This document shows, piece by piece, positions 59,001 to 62,749 of a stretch of DNA of 64,000 bases. This DNA is from Branchinecta lynchi (lineage: Eukaryota; Arthropoda; Branchiopoda; Anostraca; Branchinectidae): positions 12,862,202-12,926,201 of the forward strand of contig JAKZAP010000018.1 of the NCBI GenBank assembly GCA_023053575.1. The letters run 5' to 3'. The position numbers were made by a program, and so were the translations under genes. The stretch's first letter is position 1. The number at the start of each line of letters is the position of its first letter. The notes under the pieces are model-generated. The model was not told where the DNA came from. It did no database searches and saw nothing but the letters and a program-made list of their open reading frames with translations.

Positions 59001-60160
59001 AGGTATGCCTGCCTCTACAGTCAAGGTCACTGTAATCCAGGGACATTCCCGGTACGACTCATCCTCTTTTCTTCATTTGTACCTAATGAATGTGTTCACA
59101 GGAGTTTGAGTCGCTATATGACCAAGTCCAAAACACACCAGGGATCCACAGGAAGAATGAGAATACGTCGCCCTAACGACTCAAGCTCAACAACTCAAAT
59201 CCTGTGTAAACCAATCACGACGATCGTTGGGGACAGTTGTGGTGCCGCTTCTGGATCTTCCACTAGGTACACGGCGATTTTGCATCGGAAAGGAGGGTTA
59301 GTCATCAAGAGTATAAACGATGCGCAAGTAGACGGCACAAACAAAAGCACTTCTGTTTACTAAAAGGCTTGCAGGTAAAATGATTAAGTATGGTAACGTC
59401 AATGCCCTATCTAAGGGATGGCAACTATAAACACGGGCCAAGGAAGAAAAGATTTCAAATAACCGAACGTCGTCCTTTAAAATGAAGTATATTTTCGAGA
59501 ATACCATAATTGTGGCCTGCATTAACTGCTAGTAAATGAATGAATGAATGAAGGATTTATGACCCACTGCTCAAGGGCGCAAGTGCAGTAGAATAGGTGT
59601 GATACTATGAATATAATATCGCCTAACTCCGAACAGCTGAAAAATATTATGGAATCAAAACCTATGTTCAAAATAACTGTACTGAAAGAAACATCTAAGT
59701 AAAATAAAGCTTAACTAAGCCATAAATTGTCCTGTTTTACTTACTGCGCCCAAAGAATCTCGCCAATTCTTCAACTTTTTCGAACAGAGGAAAAAGAAGA
59801 TTATCATTTTGTCTAAATAAAGCTGAAACACATCGATCTTAGCATATATTATGTGCTTAATTTATTGTTTCTATTTCCCTGTTTGCGAAAACAAAAAAAA
59901 CAGTGCAAAGTTCTCGAGGAAGCATACTCTACTGTAGGATCTTACTTGTGATTCAGCACTTCCAATCCAGGGAGTTGAGCAGTTTGTGTAATCGGGAAGC
60001 TGGGGCTCGAACTGGCAAGTTTTGACGCAGGTGGAAACAATGGTTCCATTGAAGCCTTCTGGGCAGTTGAAATTTGCAGTTTCCCCGATGCTCGCTGAGT
60101 ATTTATAGTTTCCATACTGAGACGAACCCTCCACTCTACACACACTGCACGTAGGCGGTC
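17003..60160 (-). CDS. Adhesion GPCR gene (HRM-GAIN-7TM), 13 exons, 5' incomplete
   Basis: Gene-level entry; exons are listed separately. The product is a plasma-membrane adhesion-class G-protein-coupled receptor. Read down the minus strand it encodes an HRM-like domain, GAIN subdomains A and B, a GPS, TM1 to TM7, helix 8 and a Ser-rich cytoplasmic tail, about 640 residues in the exons found. Every exon has GT-AG borders, and phases match at all junctions except that between helix 8 (phase 0) and the last exon (needs one carried base). Introns run from 395 bp to 12.4 kb and are full of transposons. No signal-peptide exon was found between 60161 and 64000. An AATAAA signal lies about 200 bases past the stop. 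The family is certain from the TM motifs; the subfamily and ligand are unknown. Confidence 0.93.
17210..17370 (-). CDS. Adhesion GPCR last exon: Ser-rich cytoplasmic tail and stop
   Basis: This 161-bp exon has acceptor ATTTCGTATTTCAG and ends in TGA. Only one frame is open: it starts with two bases of a split codon and encodes 53 residues. They are rich in Ser, Asp and Asn and end NPYVFTN. A tail of this kind suits phosphorylation and arrestin contacts, but no family motif proves it. Membership in the receptor gene is inferred from strand, splice site, composition and the poly(A) signal below it. Confidence 0.7.
17580..17970. mobile_element. Inverted-repeat element with ACCATGGTATCTGC-type units
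   Basis: Ends TAGTTGCGTTTTTGC and its inverse bound several internal copies of GTATC.GA.ACCA/TG and GCAAAAAC. No clear target duplication is visible. Confidence 0.55.
18118..18136 (-). CDS. Possible 19-bp micro-exon of the receptor tail (speculative)
   Basis: A strong acceptor (CACTTTTTAACCTCAG) is followed by an open phase-0 frame. A weak donor (GTGGGATC) 19 bases on would give the 3n+1 length needed to bridge the helix 8 exon and the last exon. If that donor is wrong, the frame stays open for about 75 more codons with an Arg/Ser/Pro-rich composition. Either the micro-exon or a longer alternative exon is possible; only the acceptor is convincing. Confidence 0.2.
18195..19215. mobile_element. 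1.0-kb element with about 130-bp terminal inverted repeats
   Basis: ATGTGGAAAAGGGACGAG, then TTGGAGGGTGAT and GATCCATGATGATCTATTTA at 18197-18260, recur inverted at 19150-19213. The interior has short frames only. No target duplication was found. Confidence 0.65.
19380..19468 (+). mobile_element. CR1/L2-like retrotransposon 3' tail
   Basis: CTCCGC..TTCGAAACGGTGGGCTACAAATAAAT is followed by (TTAC)n, the usual microsatellite tail of these elements. Confidence 0.5.
19550..19934. mobile_element. Tc1/mariner-like MITE, second copy
   Basis: Inverted arms longer than 90 bp begin CACTGTCAGAAGTTTCAT and are flanked by TA (19548-19549 and 19935-19936). An extra internal end near 19775-19788 suggests an earlier nested event. 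Confidence 0.75.
20176..20337. mobile_element. MITE with TTA duplication (Harbinger-like)
   Basis: The 162-bp element has near-perfect ends (A/C)AGTGCGAACACACGAT. TTA is at 20173-20175 and 20338-20340. A TTA/TAA target fits the PIF/Harbinger superfamily. Confidence 0.75.
20590..21560 (+). repeat. Family B elements, composite
   Basis: CCGGAAAT units are followed by two separate 3' termini (GGGATCCCGTCGAAACC at about 21149 and GGGATCCCATCGAAACC at about 21525), with an inverted terminus near 21298. At least two insertions are merged here. Confidence 0.7.
21600..22000. other. Receptor intron, no feature seen
   Basis: No exon or clear repeat recognised. Confidence 0.4.
22008..22121 (-). CDS. 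Adhesion GPCR exon: end of TM7 and helix 8
   Basis: This exon is 114 bp, exactly 38 codons, with acceptor GTCTCTTTTCAAG and donor GTAATTAG. It encodes GVFIFIFQCLLNERVV, which completes TM7 after GLQ, and then a basic amphipathic helix 8 and Ser-rich juxtamembrane segment. The match to the family's GxFIFxFxCxxN is clear. The exit is phase 0, which does not fit the next exon I recognise. Confidence 0.92.
22130..22998. other. Receptor intron with hammerhead-repeat remnant
   Basis: A hairpin with CAGCCCAAGCTGACTG lies at about 22187-22240. CTTGCCAAGAAGGGCCGAAATATAG at 22547-22571 is a remnant of the ribozyme stem II region with a broken core. The 142-codon frame at 22235-22663 runs through this remnant and is not a gene. 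Confidence 0.5.
23008..23841. mobile_element. MULE-like foldback element, copy 1, 9-bp duplication
   Basis: Inverted ends GGGATCGACTAAAACCAGG and their complement are flanked by TCCTAATAT (22999-23007) and TCCTTATAT (23842-23850). Interior repeats carry ACTAAAACCAGGAAGG. It is interrupted by the MITE at 23399-23701. The 9-bp duplication and long inverted ends suggest Mutator-like, non-autonomous. Confidence 0.8.
23399..23701. mobile_element. MITE with TTA duplication nested in the MULE-like copy
   Basis: Ends are GAGCGTGTTCCA and TGGAACACGCTC, with TTA at 23396-23398 and 23702-23704. Removing it rejoins CTCTATTTAGTATTA, which matches the uninterrupted paralogous segment near 23133, so insertion and duplication are both confirmed inside the window. 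Confidence 0.85.
24128..24251 (-). CDS. Adhesion GPCR exon: TM6 and start of TM7
   Basis: This 124-bp exon has acceptor TTCTCTTTCTAG and donor GTAAGCTA. TM6 contains KGSLALITIMGITWIIGFL, with the conserved Trp of the GLTW switch, and TM7 begins WPLYLFGILNGLQ. It ends in phase 0 right at the family's usual GLQ/G split. Confidence 0.97.
24255..24640. other. Short receptor intron between ICL3 and TM6 exons
   Basis: The intron is 395 bp and contains no repeat recognised. Confidence 0.5.
24647..24729 (-). CDS. Adhesion GPCR exon: end of TM5 and ICL3
   Basis: This 83-bp exon has acceptor ATATTCTTTTCAG and donor GTAGGCAT. It encodes INFGVLCMALYIAYT, the lower half of TM5, and a lysine-rich third intracellular loop (STKTKAEKS). 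It enters in phase 0 and leaves with two bases, both matching the neighbours. Confidence 0.92.
24735..26225. other. Receptor intron with a two-copy tandem
   Basis: CCCGAGGAAAAGAGGAATCTGT occurs near 25280 and 25367, each followed by an AATACACCT block (unit about 87 bp). No exon is seen. Confidence 0.5.
26229..27290 (-). repeat. Family B element, near full length
   Basis: On the minus strand it starts with CAAAACGTAAG-type sequence, an (ACGG/ACAG)n tract (27196-27235 on the plus strand), then 137-bp units, and ends GGTTTTGTT. GGCCGGATTCCGGGCGAACT starts at 26659, 26796 and 26933, giving the exact 137-bp period. Confidence 0.85.
27379..27631. mobile_element. Short inverted-repeat element next to the TM5 exon
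   Basis: GGCGATTCTTGCGGTCT and its inverted partner GGCGATTCTGGCGATCT bound a GC-rich 253-bp segment with GGAAAGC repeats. No target duplication is evident. Confidence 0.5.
27732..27798 (-). CDS. Adhesion GPCR exon: ECL2 and start of TM5
   Basis: This 67-bp exon has acceptor CAATTTTTCACAG and donor GTAAGATT. With the carried bases it reads QCWLNTHNGYIWAFNAPV. It holds the conserved ECL2 Cys-Trp-Leu and the IWAF..PV entry into TM5. A 12.4-kb intron separates it from the TM3-TM4 exon. A long frame running past its donor is read-through into a repeat, not coding. Confidence 0.95.
28530..29290 (+). repeat. Degenerate tandem array, about 135-bp units (GTCGTATG / CGCGAATTTC)
   Basis: Blocks of CGTGAATTTC..C..AAA, (C/T)CCGTTTCTTGTCGTA and ATTAGAGACAG recur near 28610, 28748, 28882, 29022 and 29132. 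G-runs at 28480-28510 precede it. Confidence 0.7.
29460..29835 (+). repeat. Tandem array with GGATTTCAGCCAC and CCTGCGGC
   Basis: About three degenerate units; the CCTGCGGCG motif recurs at about 29522, 29665 and 29814. It continues the array upstream. Confidence 0.6.
30305..31097. mobile_element. MULE-like foldback element, copy 2, perfect 9-bp duplication
   Basis: Termini are GGGATCGACTAAAACCAGG and its complement. TAAAGAAAT is at 30296-30304 and 31098-31106. Most of the interior is itself inverted (GAGGGGTCGGCAACT..., CCTTCCTCGTTTTAGTA), so a transcript would fold on itself. Confidence 0.85.
31110..31700. other. Receptor intron, no feature seen
   Basis: AT-rich with C-run at about 31461. 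No exon or named repeat. Confidence 0.4.
31727..32345 (+). repeat. Family A units with long G-runs
   Basis: GATGAAACTTGG-type anchors with G-runs near 32235 and 32325. Confidence 0.75.
33115..34530 (+). repeat. Family A element, both ends present
   Basis: It starts with GGTACTTGCC..CCAAGTGCCATAT and a (CGGT)n tract and ends with CAAGTGCCATATGAGCT near 34496-34530. Units are regular through 34100. Confidence 0.85.
34564..34631. mobile_element. Very short palindromic MITE
   Basis: AGGGACCCATAAACTTCC and its inverse enclose 68 bp. ATGGTAA occurs on both sides (34556-34562 and 34633-34639). Confidence 0.55.
35029..35443. mobile_element. Inverted-repeat element with GGCGTATTCTCGC ends
   Basis: GGCGTATTCTCGC(C/T)GTTCCCCGAGGA occurs at both ends, with TATA-type flanks. 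The interior repeats GAGTCC/GGACTC palindromes. Confidence 0.6.
35490..36690. repeat. Nested inverted repeats (TTCCAGCTCGG / AGTTACTTCGAAGTAAC)
   Basis: A 200-bp segment at 35566-35762 recurs inverted at 36486-36688. A second palindrome (GAGAAGCTAAAGGCC ... CCTGTTTACTTTAGC) brackets the first segment at 35490-35850. It looks like repeated insertions in one site. Confidence 0.6.
36871..37103. mobile_element. MITE with TAA duplication and 115-bp inverted arms
   Basis: Arms begin TTTACACACTGCGTAAAATC. TAA is at 36868-36870 and 37104-37106. The whole element is nearly a perfect hairpin, which suggests a recent insertion. Confidence 0.8.
37312..39898 (+). repeat. Family A element, complete 2.6-kb copy
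   Basis: It starts ATGGCACTTGCCCTTCGGCC (itself a hairpin) with a GTCGGTCTGTCGG tract and ends at AAGTGACATATGAGCTCGTAG. Units of about 140-160 bp fill it, with G-runs of up to about 17. A hammerhead repeat is inserted at 37682-37887. Confidence 0.85.
37682..37887 (+). mobile_element. Hammerhead-bearing foldback repeat, copy 2, with 11-bp target duplication
   Basis: A 206-bp insertion flanked by TCTTGGAAAAC at 37671-37681 and 37888-37898. It has the same 3' end as copy 1 (CTCAAAGAATATTTA) but a different 5' truncation. The two arms meet inside stem I, so both ribozyme copies (minus about 37705-37758, plus about 37765-37815) lack part of it; the core reads TTGACGA and the triplet ATT. Confidence 0.8.
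39900..40150. other. Receptor intron, no feature seen
   Basis: Short unique-looking stretch before the TM3-TM4 exon's donor. Confidence 0.4.
40153..40394 (-). CDS. Adhesion GPCR exon: TM3, ICL2 and TM4
   Basis: This 242-bp exon has acceptor CATATTTTTTCAG and donor GTAAGTG. It starts with DAC, the TM3 cysteine that pairs with ECL2, and has the diagnostic run LHFTLLAAFGWMLVEGFLLY. TM4 follows (MLIGYGVPLVVVAITAGIA). The motifs WMLVEG..LY and GYG.P are signatures of adhesion GPCRs, making this the strongest single exon for the call. It ends with two carried bases. Confidence 0.97.
40400..41238. other. Receptor intron between TM2 and TM3 exons
   Basis: An 846-bp intron. The AT-rich minus frame at 40703-41047 has no domain. 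No repeat recognised. Confidence 0.45.
41241..41370 (-). CDS. Adhesion GPCR exon: ICL1 and TM2
   Basis: This 130-bp exon has acceptor TTTTTCTATCTAG and donor GTAAGTTG. A basic first intracellular loop (RGEARGSSERG) is followed by the TM2 helix (VILQISFWLGTSHLLILLF) and a polar extracellular start (MNKNKLDIPD). It leaves in phase 0. It is separated from the TM1 exon by an 8.8-kb intron filled with two inverted repeat cassettes. Confidence 0.9.
41455..41510 (+). mobile_element. CR1/L2-like retrotransposon 3' tail
   Basis: GGGCCATGGAGCTTTGTAAGC, then AATTTAATAAAACTGAACTGAACTG: a short 3' end with an (AACTG)n tail. Confidence 0.45.
41880..43110 (+). repeat. C-tract plus minisatellite cassette, forward copy
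   Basis: C-runs with GGTACC and GTGAAACCCCCGG (41880-42050), then a 15-16 bp minisatellite (CCCACCCGTCA(G/C)T) at 42460-43030, then a block with GGGAATAATCAGAAGGAGC. All three parts recur in reverse order and orientation at 48720-49940. Confidence 0.75.
43320..43360 (+). mobile_element. CR1/L2-like retrotransposon 3' tail
   Basis: AATAAAAGAACCTGAACCTG: a poly(A)-type signal followed by (GAACCT)n. Confidence 0.45.
43360..44425. other. Receptor intron, repeat fragments only
   Basis: A block with GGTGGCCCG, CCTTTTGCTAAGT and AGCCGAGTCGTTTAAACCA at 43645-43830 matches 28128-28320. No exon is seen. Confidence 0.5.
44430..45241 (-). repeat. Family B element
   Basis: ACAAGACCTAAGGTTTCGATGG terminus at 44433; units with CCGGATTCCGGGCGAACT; ends in a GACAGACGGACAGACGGACG tract. 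Confidence 0.8.
45395..46495 (-). repeat. Family A element, reversed
   Basis: C-rich complement of the family unit. It ends with GACAGACCG tract and CTACAAGTGCCATAAAAAG at about 46485. Includes a TTTAAGG(G/A) sub-block near 45700-45830 that recurs at 62390-62740. Confidence 0.75.
46915..47788 (+). repeat. Family B element, complete copy
   Basis: It begins TTTTTGGGATCCCAAAACG, followed by a CTGTCCGTCCGTCCGTCCGT tract near 46970-46995 and tandem CCGGAA units, and ends TTGGGATCCCATCGAAACC and GGTCTTGTT. Both ends contain the GGGATCCC palindrome. Confidence 0.85.
47790..48120. other. Receptor intron, possible retrotransposon tail
   Basis: GACAAATAAACCAGAAGTAG and a TTGATTGATC run near 48082-48122 look like a 3' tail; otherwise nothing. 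Confidence 0.35.
48122..48430 (+). repeat. Family B fragment
   Basis: About two units with GGAAC/TCCGGCC and AAAATTTATTAAAG; both termini are missing. Confidence 0.7.
48720..49940 (-). repeat. C-tract plus minisatellite cassette, inverted copy
   Basis: Reverse of 41880-43110: GGCTCCTTCTGATTATTCC block, then a minisatellite (GGGTGGGCGAACTGACGG) at 48955-49555, then G-runs with GGTACCGGGG and TTTTCACCGGGG at 49775-49930. Confidence 0.75.
50192..50286 (-). CDS. Adhesion GPCR exon: TM1
   Basis: This 95-bp exon has acceptor TTTCTGAATTTGCAG and donor GTGAGTGA. It encodes a short linker (CWPEDLD) and then a hydrophobic helix, from IITIVC to ALVLTLAVHGVYR, at the TM1 position of family B2 receptors. 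It enters in phase 0 and leaves with two bases, matching the TM2 exon. Confidence 0.9.
50290..51255. other. Receptor intron between GPS and TM1 exons
   Basis: Contains a short hairpin (AAAACCGGTCTTGAAAAC against GACCGGTTTTTAC, 50390-50530) and a GAATCCGGATTCG fragment near 50670. No exon. Confidence 0.45.
51267..51795. mobile_element. MULE-like element copy 3 carrying a reverse-transcriptase fragment
   Basis: Ends GGGATTCACTAAAAAGAGGC and, inverted, GGGATCGACTAAAAAGAGGC are flanked by GTTGGCGAA and CTTGGTGAA (7 of 9 match). The inside is almost entirely the minus-strand reverse-transcriptase frame. Confidence 0.65.
51358..51765 (-). pseudogene. Non-LTR reverse transcriptase, C-terminal fragment inside a MULE-like element
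   Basis: The 135-codon open frame reads LPYQVRLAKLCLPSIAYR, FRGDLIETFKLINGSYDN, later FGNRIVDPWNRLTEDAV and a C-terminal helix. LPSL.YRR.RGDLIE.YK and NR.V..WN.LP are hallmarks of the CR1/RTE-type C-terminal region. The catalytic YxDD part is absent. The upstream frame closes within the inverted terminus. Being still open suggests a fairly recent capture or insertion. Confidence 0.75.
51917..52031 (-). CDS. Adhesion GPCR exon: GPS motif with a non-canonical cleavage site
   Basis: This 115-bp exon has acceptor ACTACTTCAG and donor GTAAAATT. It encodes WSSGSC and then TVCDCSQLASFGNIM. In the family the GPS reads W-S-x-x-G-C, then C-x-C-x-H-L-T/S-x-F, and it self-cleaves between Leu and Thr/Ser. 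Here the His-Leu-Thr triplet is Gln-Leu-Ala while the cysteines are kept. Both the general base and the nucleophile are missing, so autoproteolysis is predicted to fail. The following residues (ASFGNIM) correspond to the tethered agonist. Confidence 0.9.
52326..52723 (+). pseudogene. Non-LTR reverse transcriptase, C-terminal fragment
   Basis: GAACGACTGAAAGCCCTGAA encodes ERLKAL, and the frame continues NIPTMTYRRNRGDMIAVYK and FFTSRSINLWNALADSTV. It is the same C-terminal domain as the fragment at 51358-51765 but from a different element and on the opposite strand. It is truncated at its 5' side by an in-frame TGA next to the first codon. Confidence 0.75.
52730..52948. other. Receptor intron, no feature seen
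   Basis: Short stretch after the retrotransposon fragment. Confidence 0.35.
52950..54560. mobile_element. Possible 1.6-kb inverted-repeat-bounded element
   Basis: GTAGCTCCTAGC..CG..GTTTGCATCGGG and CGCATGGTCG.ATTACAGAG at 52955-53035 recur inverted at 54465-54560. The interior includes a tRNA-like segment and a block shared with 7920-8160. Arms are diverged. Confidence 0.5.
53233..53310 (-). repeat. tRNA-like segment, possible SINE head
   Basis: The minus strand has an A-box-like TAGCCAACGGTAG (53291-53303 plus) and a B-box-like GAGTTTGAACCCTCG (53241-53255 plus), with CTTGACTTTGACATAAG between them able to form an anticodon-like arm. Pairing is imperfect, so a working tRNA is unlikely. Confidence 0.35.
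54590..54660 (+). mobile_element. CR1/L2-like retrotransposon 3' tail
   Basis: CCATTGTATCTCTTGACCGG, then TAATAAACTGATTGATTGATT. Confidence 0.45.
54925..55025 (+). repeat. 33-bp tandem repeat, three units
   Basis: TTACGATCGTTACTGTTCTT followed by GTTATTATTGCCG repeats three times with two substitutions. Confidence 0.9.
55030..55915. other. Receptor intron, no exon supported
   Basis: A 99-codon plus frame at 55063-55362 continues the diverged GTTATGAT..TTCGTTCC repeats and is not convincing. Confidence 0.4.
55917..56054 (-). CDS. Adhesion GPCR exon: GAIN subdomain B, middle
   Basis: This 138-bp exon has acceptor TTTACTTTTTCAG and donor GTAGGCTA, in phase 2 at both ends. It encodes a short Ser/Thr-rich strand with sequons NST and NLT, one cysteine (DCLQMVG) that probably supplies the first GPS disulfide, and a proline-rich turn (YPPVPPNSN). 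A reverse-transcriptase fragment on the opposite strand starts almost at its acceptor side. Confidence 0.82.
56101..56687 (+). pseudogene. Non-LTR reverse transcriptase C-terminus with 3' tail
   Basis: The frame reads FFRANRSLHRYATRETDNF, then RYLAPAIWNDIPVSIREAE and FKVKLKKHLLG. YxTR..., G...WN.IP..I and FK..LK.HLL are the usual end of CR1/L2-like ORF2 proteins. After the stop come AATAAAGCAAGTCAAGTCC-type tail repeats to 56685. It lies within the 915-bp receptor intron, antisense to the gene. Confidence 0.8.
56970..57163 (-). CDS. Adhesion GPCR exon: GAIN subdomain B, first part
   Basis: This 194-bp exon has acceptor TTTATTTTTAG and donor GTGAGTAC. The reading frame continues from the previous exon in phase 0. 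It encodes a hydrophobic strand near VGFVLAAVALS and then VKFTVYALDRNN. These alternating hydrophobic strands are typical of the beta-sandwich of GAIN subdomain B. The exon ends with two carried bases. Confidence 0.82.
57170..58150. other. Receptor intron between the two main GAIN exons
   Basis: A 994-bp intron. Short frames only; no recognised repeat. Confidence 0.45.
58158..58409 (-). CDS. Adhesion GPCR exon: GAIN subdomain A
   Basis: This exon is 252 bp, exactly 84 codons, in phase 0 at both ends. Its acceptor is CTTCATTTCAG and its donor is GTAAGTGG. The product is helical and acidic and has four N-glycosylation sequons (NNT, NQS, NST, NVT). This is as expected for the mostly helical subdomain A of GAIN, which follows HRM in this class. 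Conservation at this level is weak, so the assignment rests on position in a phase-consistent exon chain. Confidence 0.8.
58660..58998. mobile_element. MITE with TAA duplication (Harbinger-like)
   Basis: AGCTGCGTTCGTTG and GAACGCAGCT ends; TAA at 58657-58659 and 58999-59001. Interior copies of ACCGGT and TGCAAAAACG. Confidence 0.75.
59002..59940. other. Receptor intron, possible reversed retrotransposon tail
   Basis: (TGAA)n at about 59535-59551 followed by GGATTTATGACCC may be a reversed 3' tail. The 85-codon frame at 59106-59363 has no clear splice partner. Confidence 0.35.
59946..60160 (-). CDS. Adhesion GPCR exon: HRM-like extracellular domain
   Basis: This 215-bp exon has an acceptor ending TTGTCTTCAG and a donor GTAAGATCC. 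It begins with two bases of a split codon and ends in phase 0, matching the next exon. The product has six cysteines and the run GETANFNCPEGFNGT, followed by FEP and DYTNCST. This is the pattern of the hormone receptor motif (CP.G..G, then a W/F-rich segment, then D..NCT) that lies just before GAIN in many adhesion GPCRs. It is the most upstream exon I can support, and an upstream signal-peptide exon ending in phase 1 must exist. Confidence 0.85.
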
Positions 60161-60164
60161 CTGA

Positions 60165-61930
60165 AGACAAGAAACCAAATTAAACAAATATACTAACGAA
60201 AGAAGGTTGTTACGCTCTTTTATTCACTAGCCAAATTCATCATAAACTAGAGATCAACCGACAAAGCAAACGGAAAGCATCTTGAGTGGAATTCCGCAAA
60301 CTGTCCAGCTAACATTGTGGACAGAAGACGAGGATTCCCAGAACGAATTTTCCGCGCTGTCAACATCAGTTTGGCAAAATCATAGCGGAACTGATGCCAA
60401 GAACCCTAGCAGGAAATCCTGTCTGCGATTGCGAACGCTGACCGCGTGTCCACAGCACAAGACAGAGCAGTTCGAGAAGCGCAGAGACACTAGCTCGCGT
60501 CATCTGAAGGTCATTCAGCCTCGGGTACTCAATACGCCTCAATACGTCAGACTCAATACGCCTTTGATAAAGTTCCTTCCAGATTAGTTATTTTTTGCCG
60601 CTAAATGCGCTAGCATGAAGTAAACAACGTAAACATGTTACTTCTCGGTGTACGTTTATCCCGGGTTTGTTTGGCTATTTTTAATTCCCCATAGGCCTGG
60701 CAATGTTTACAACTGTTCAAAAAGCCTCTGCCTCTATTTGCGCTCTACCCGACTCTGTTCTGTTAAACTTCGTCAAGTATGTCAATTCTGGCTTCAGACT
60801 TCAATGCTGAGTGCTGGTTGACTTTTCCACGGGGCGAATGCACGACTCGATCCGAAGCGAAAGCCTAATCGCTAATTCACCCTTCATGTTGTTGCTGTTG
60901 ATTATTGATTATCGTTGATACGATTATTGTTGCTCTAGCGCACCTGGCGGCGATTCCGAGGGCAACTCGTCATTGCATTTTATGAGGGACGTTATACTTC
61001 TCACATCCCTTGTGCGCCAGTCGATGCGTATGAAGACTACTCGATAAAACAACTCTCGAATAAGGGCCAGCATACAACCAAAAAAGTCCAGTGCCAGCTG
61101 ACCAAGTTTAGTTTAGCATGGAAAACAATTAGAAGAAAGGCAATGGAAGCTAGAAAAGTTCGACACTGGCCCCTCACCTCTAGATGAGGCTCGATCGAGC
61201 GCTTCGAGAAATATTTTGACTGGTGCAAATATAAGAAACGAATTCTGGACCTGTGAGATTAATTTCCGTAATACACCGTCGCCAGACAACCAGTTGGCTG
61301 AATAAGTTCACCCCTATTTTACAAAGAACTTGTACTCACGCCCTAGCCGGCAACGAGCTTGACGTCGCAGCAGAGGCTAGAGCTCGCTAAAGCCAGGCTT
61401 CACCTCCCAGATTACCAGACGTCCGGGGCTTCCGCATAGTCAAGCCAACCTTTCCATATTTTCACGATAATGATGACATCCAATTTTGCTATTCTTCAAC
61501 ATTTCCTAGATTTCAACTTCGTATTTCAAATATCTCTTGCATCCCAGTCACAACTGTCAATCACTTTCCCTTTCCTTCCTACATTTGCATATTTGTTCTG
61601 TCTCTCGAATGGATTGCCTCTATGATACCTTCCAGACATCCGGAATCTGGGGTGTCCAACACCCCGGACTTCCAGACATTTTTAGCATGACTCCACCTTC
61701 TACAAACTTCTCGACGAAAACGGCCGTCTGGAATCCGGAAGAAAAATCTAGAAGGTGAAGCCTCGCTTTTACTGATCTCTGGTTCGTTGATGAACGGCGA
61801 CTTCCTGTCGTGTGGGTGTGCTAACTTGCCGAGGTAGAGTCTCTGGTGGGCTGGCCGTCCAGGACAGCCATAAAGGACAGCCGAACCTGTACTGCCACTG
61901 CAACCTACCTCCGTAATTGCATTAATTAAT
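60165..61930. other. Upstream of the first receptor exon found; no exon supported
   Basis: A plus frame of 101 codons (60282-60587) has no domain. GGCTTCACCTCCCAGATT near 61398 and its inverse near 61750 suggest a small inverted-repeat element. The missing signal-peptide exon could lie here or beyond the window. Confidence 0.35.
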
Positions 61931-62235
61931 TCTTAAGCCCGGAGACCCACTTGTTACATTTTAAAACAGCTAACGACACCTTACTAATCATTGCACTTGC
62001 CGCGATCCATTATTTCCGGGCGCATTATACTCCCGATAAGTGTTCGCGTATCTTGCTACTGATGCGTAAAACTCGTGATCTAAATTTTGCCAAGTTTTTG
62101 CTAGAAGTCGGAGTGCCTGGTAAAAGGCTTAAAACAGTCAAAGCCTTGGATAATTTGTTGAAAGCAGAAACTAATTCTACAGTATTCAAATAGGTTGAAT
62201 ATTGGAACATAAACAGTAAATAGTGTGAGGTGTGC
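61931..62235 (+). repeat. Repeat with an unidentified open frame
   Basis: The frame (to TAG at 62191-62193) contains IALAAIHYFRAHYTPDKCSR, FAKFLLEVGVPGKRLKTVKA and ends NSTVFK. It is basic, helical and of unknown type. Because a decayed copy lies at 11160-11400, it is treated as part of a mobile repeat rather than a host gene. Confidence 0.45.
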
Positions 62236-62252
62236 TTTAATTACTTTATCAA

Positions 62253-62256
<4 letters not shown>

Positions 62257-62284
<28 letters not shown>
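62257..62284. repeat. Poly(T) run
   Basis: An unbroken run of more than 25 T; possibly a reversed poly(A) tail. Confidence 0.9.
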
Positions 62285-62286
<2 letters not shown>

Positions 62287-62389
62287 TCATGGGTTTGCTG
62301 TGACCCTCAAGCTAAGAATTATCATGGGCCAAACCAAGAGAATGTATTGTTTGGTAAAAAAAAGCATTTTATTTTTTGCACTTGGCTGT

Positions 62390-62740
62390 GATGATACGCA
62401 CTTTAAGGGTGCTATAAATTCGTTTGTAAGGCAGAACCCTTGAGGCAAAAATTATGATGGGCTCATCGGGATCATTAAAATGTATGTTTTGATCAAAAGT
62501 ATTTTTTGTTCTTTAAGGAATTCATTTGTAAGGCAAACCCTTGAAACAAAAATGGCTTTTAGGTTAAGATGCACACTTTAAGGGTGCTAGAAATTCATTT
62601 CTAAGCAACACCCTTGAGGCAAAAATTACCATGGGGTCATGGGGACCGTGTGAATGTATATTTTGTTTAAAACTGTTTTTTGTACGTTCAGCTAAGATGA
62701 ATACTTTAAGGGATAGTTGAATCTGGGAAATGACAATTTG
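62390..62740 (+). repeat. Tandem ACTTTAAGGGTGCTAGAAATTC units
   Basis: Blocks of CACTTTAAGGGTGCTA.AAATTC and AACCCTTGAGGCAAAAATTA recur about every 90-180 bp. Relatives occur inside family A copies at about 8090, 32640, 34270 and 45710, so this is a family A component. Confidence 0.7.
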
Positions 62741-62749
62741 TAATCCAAT

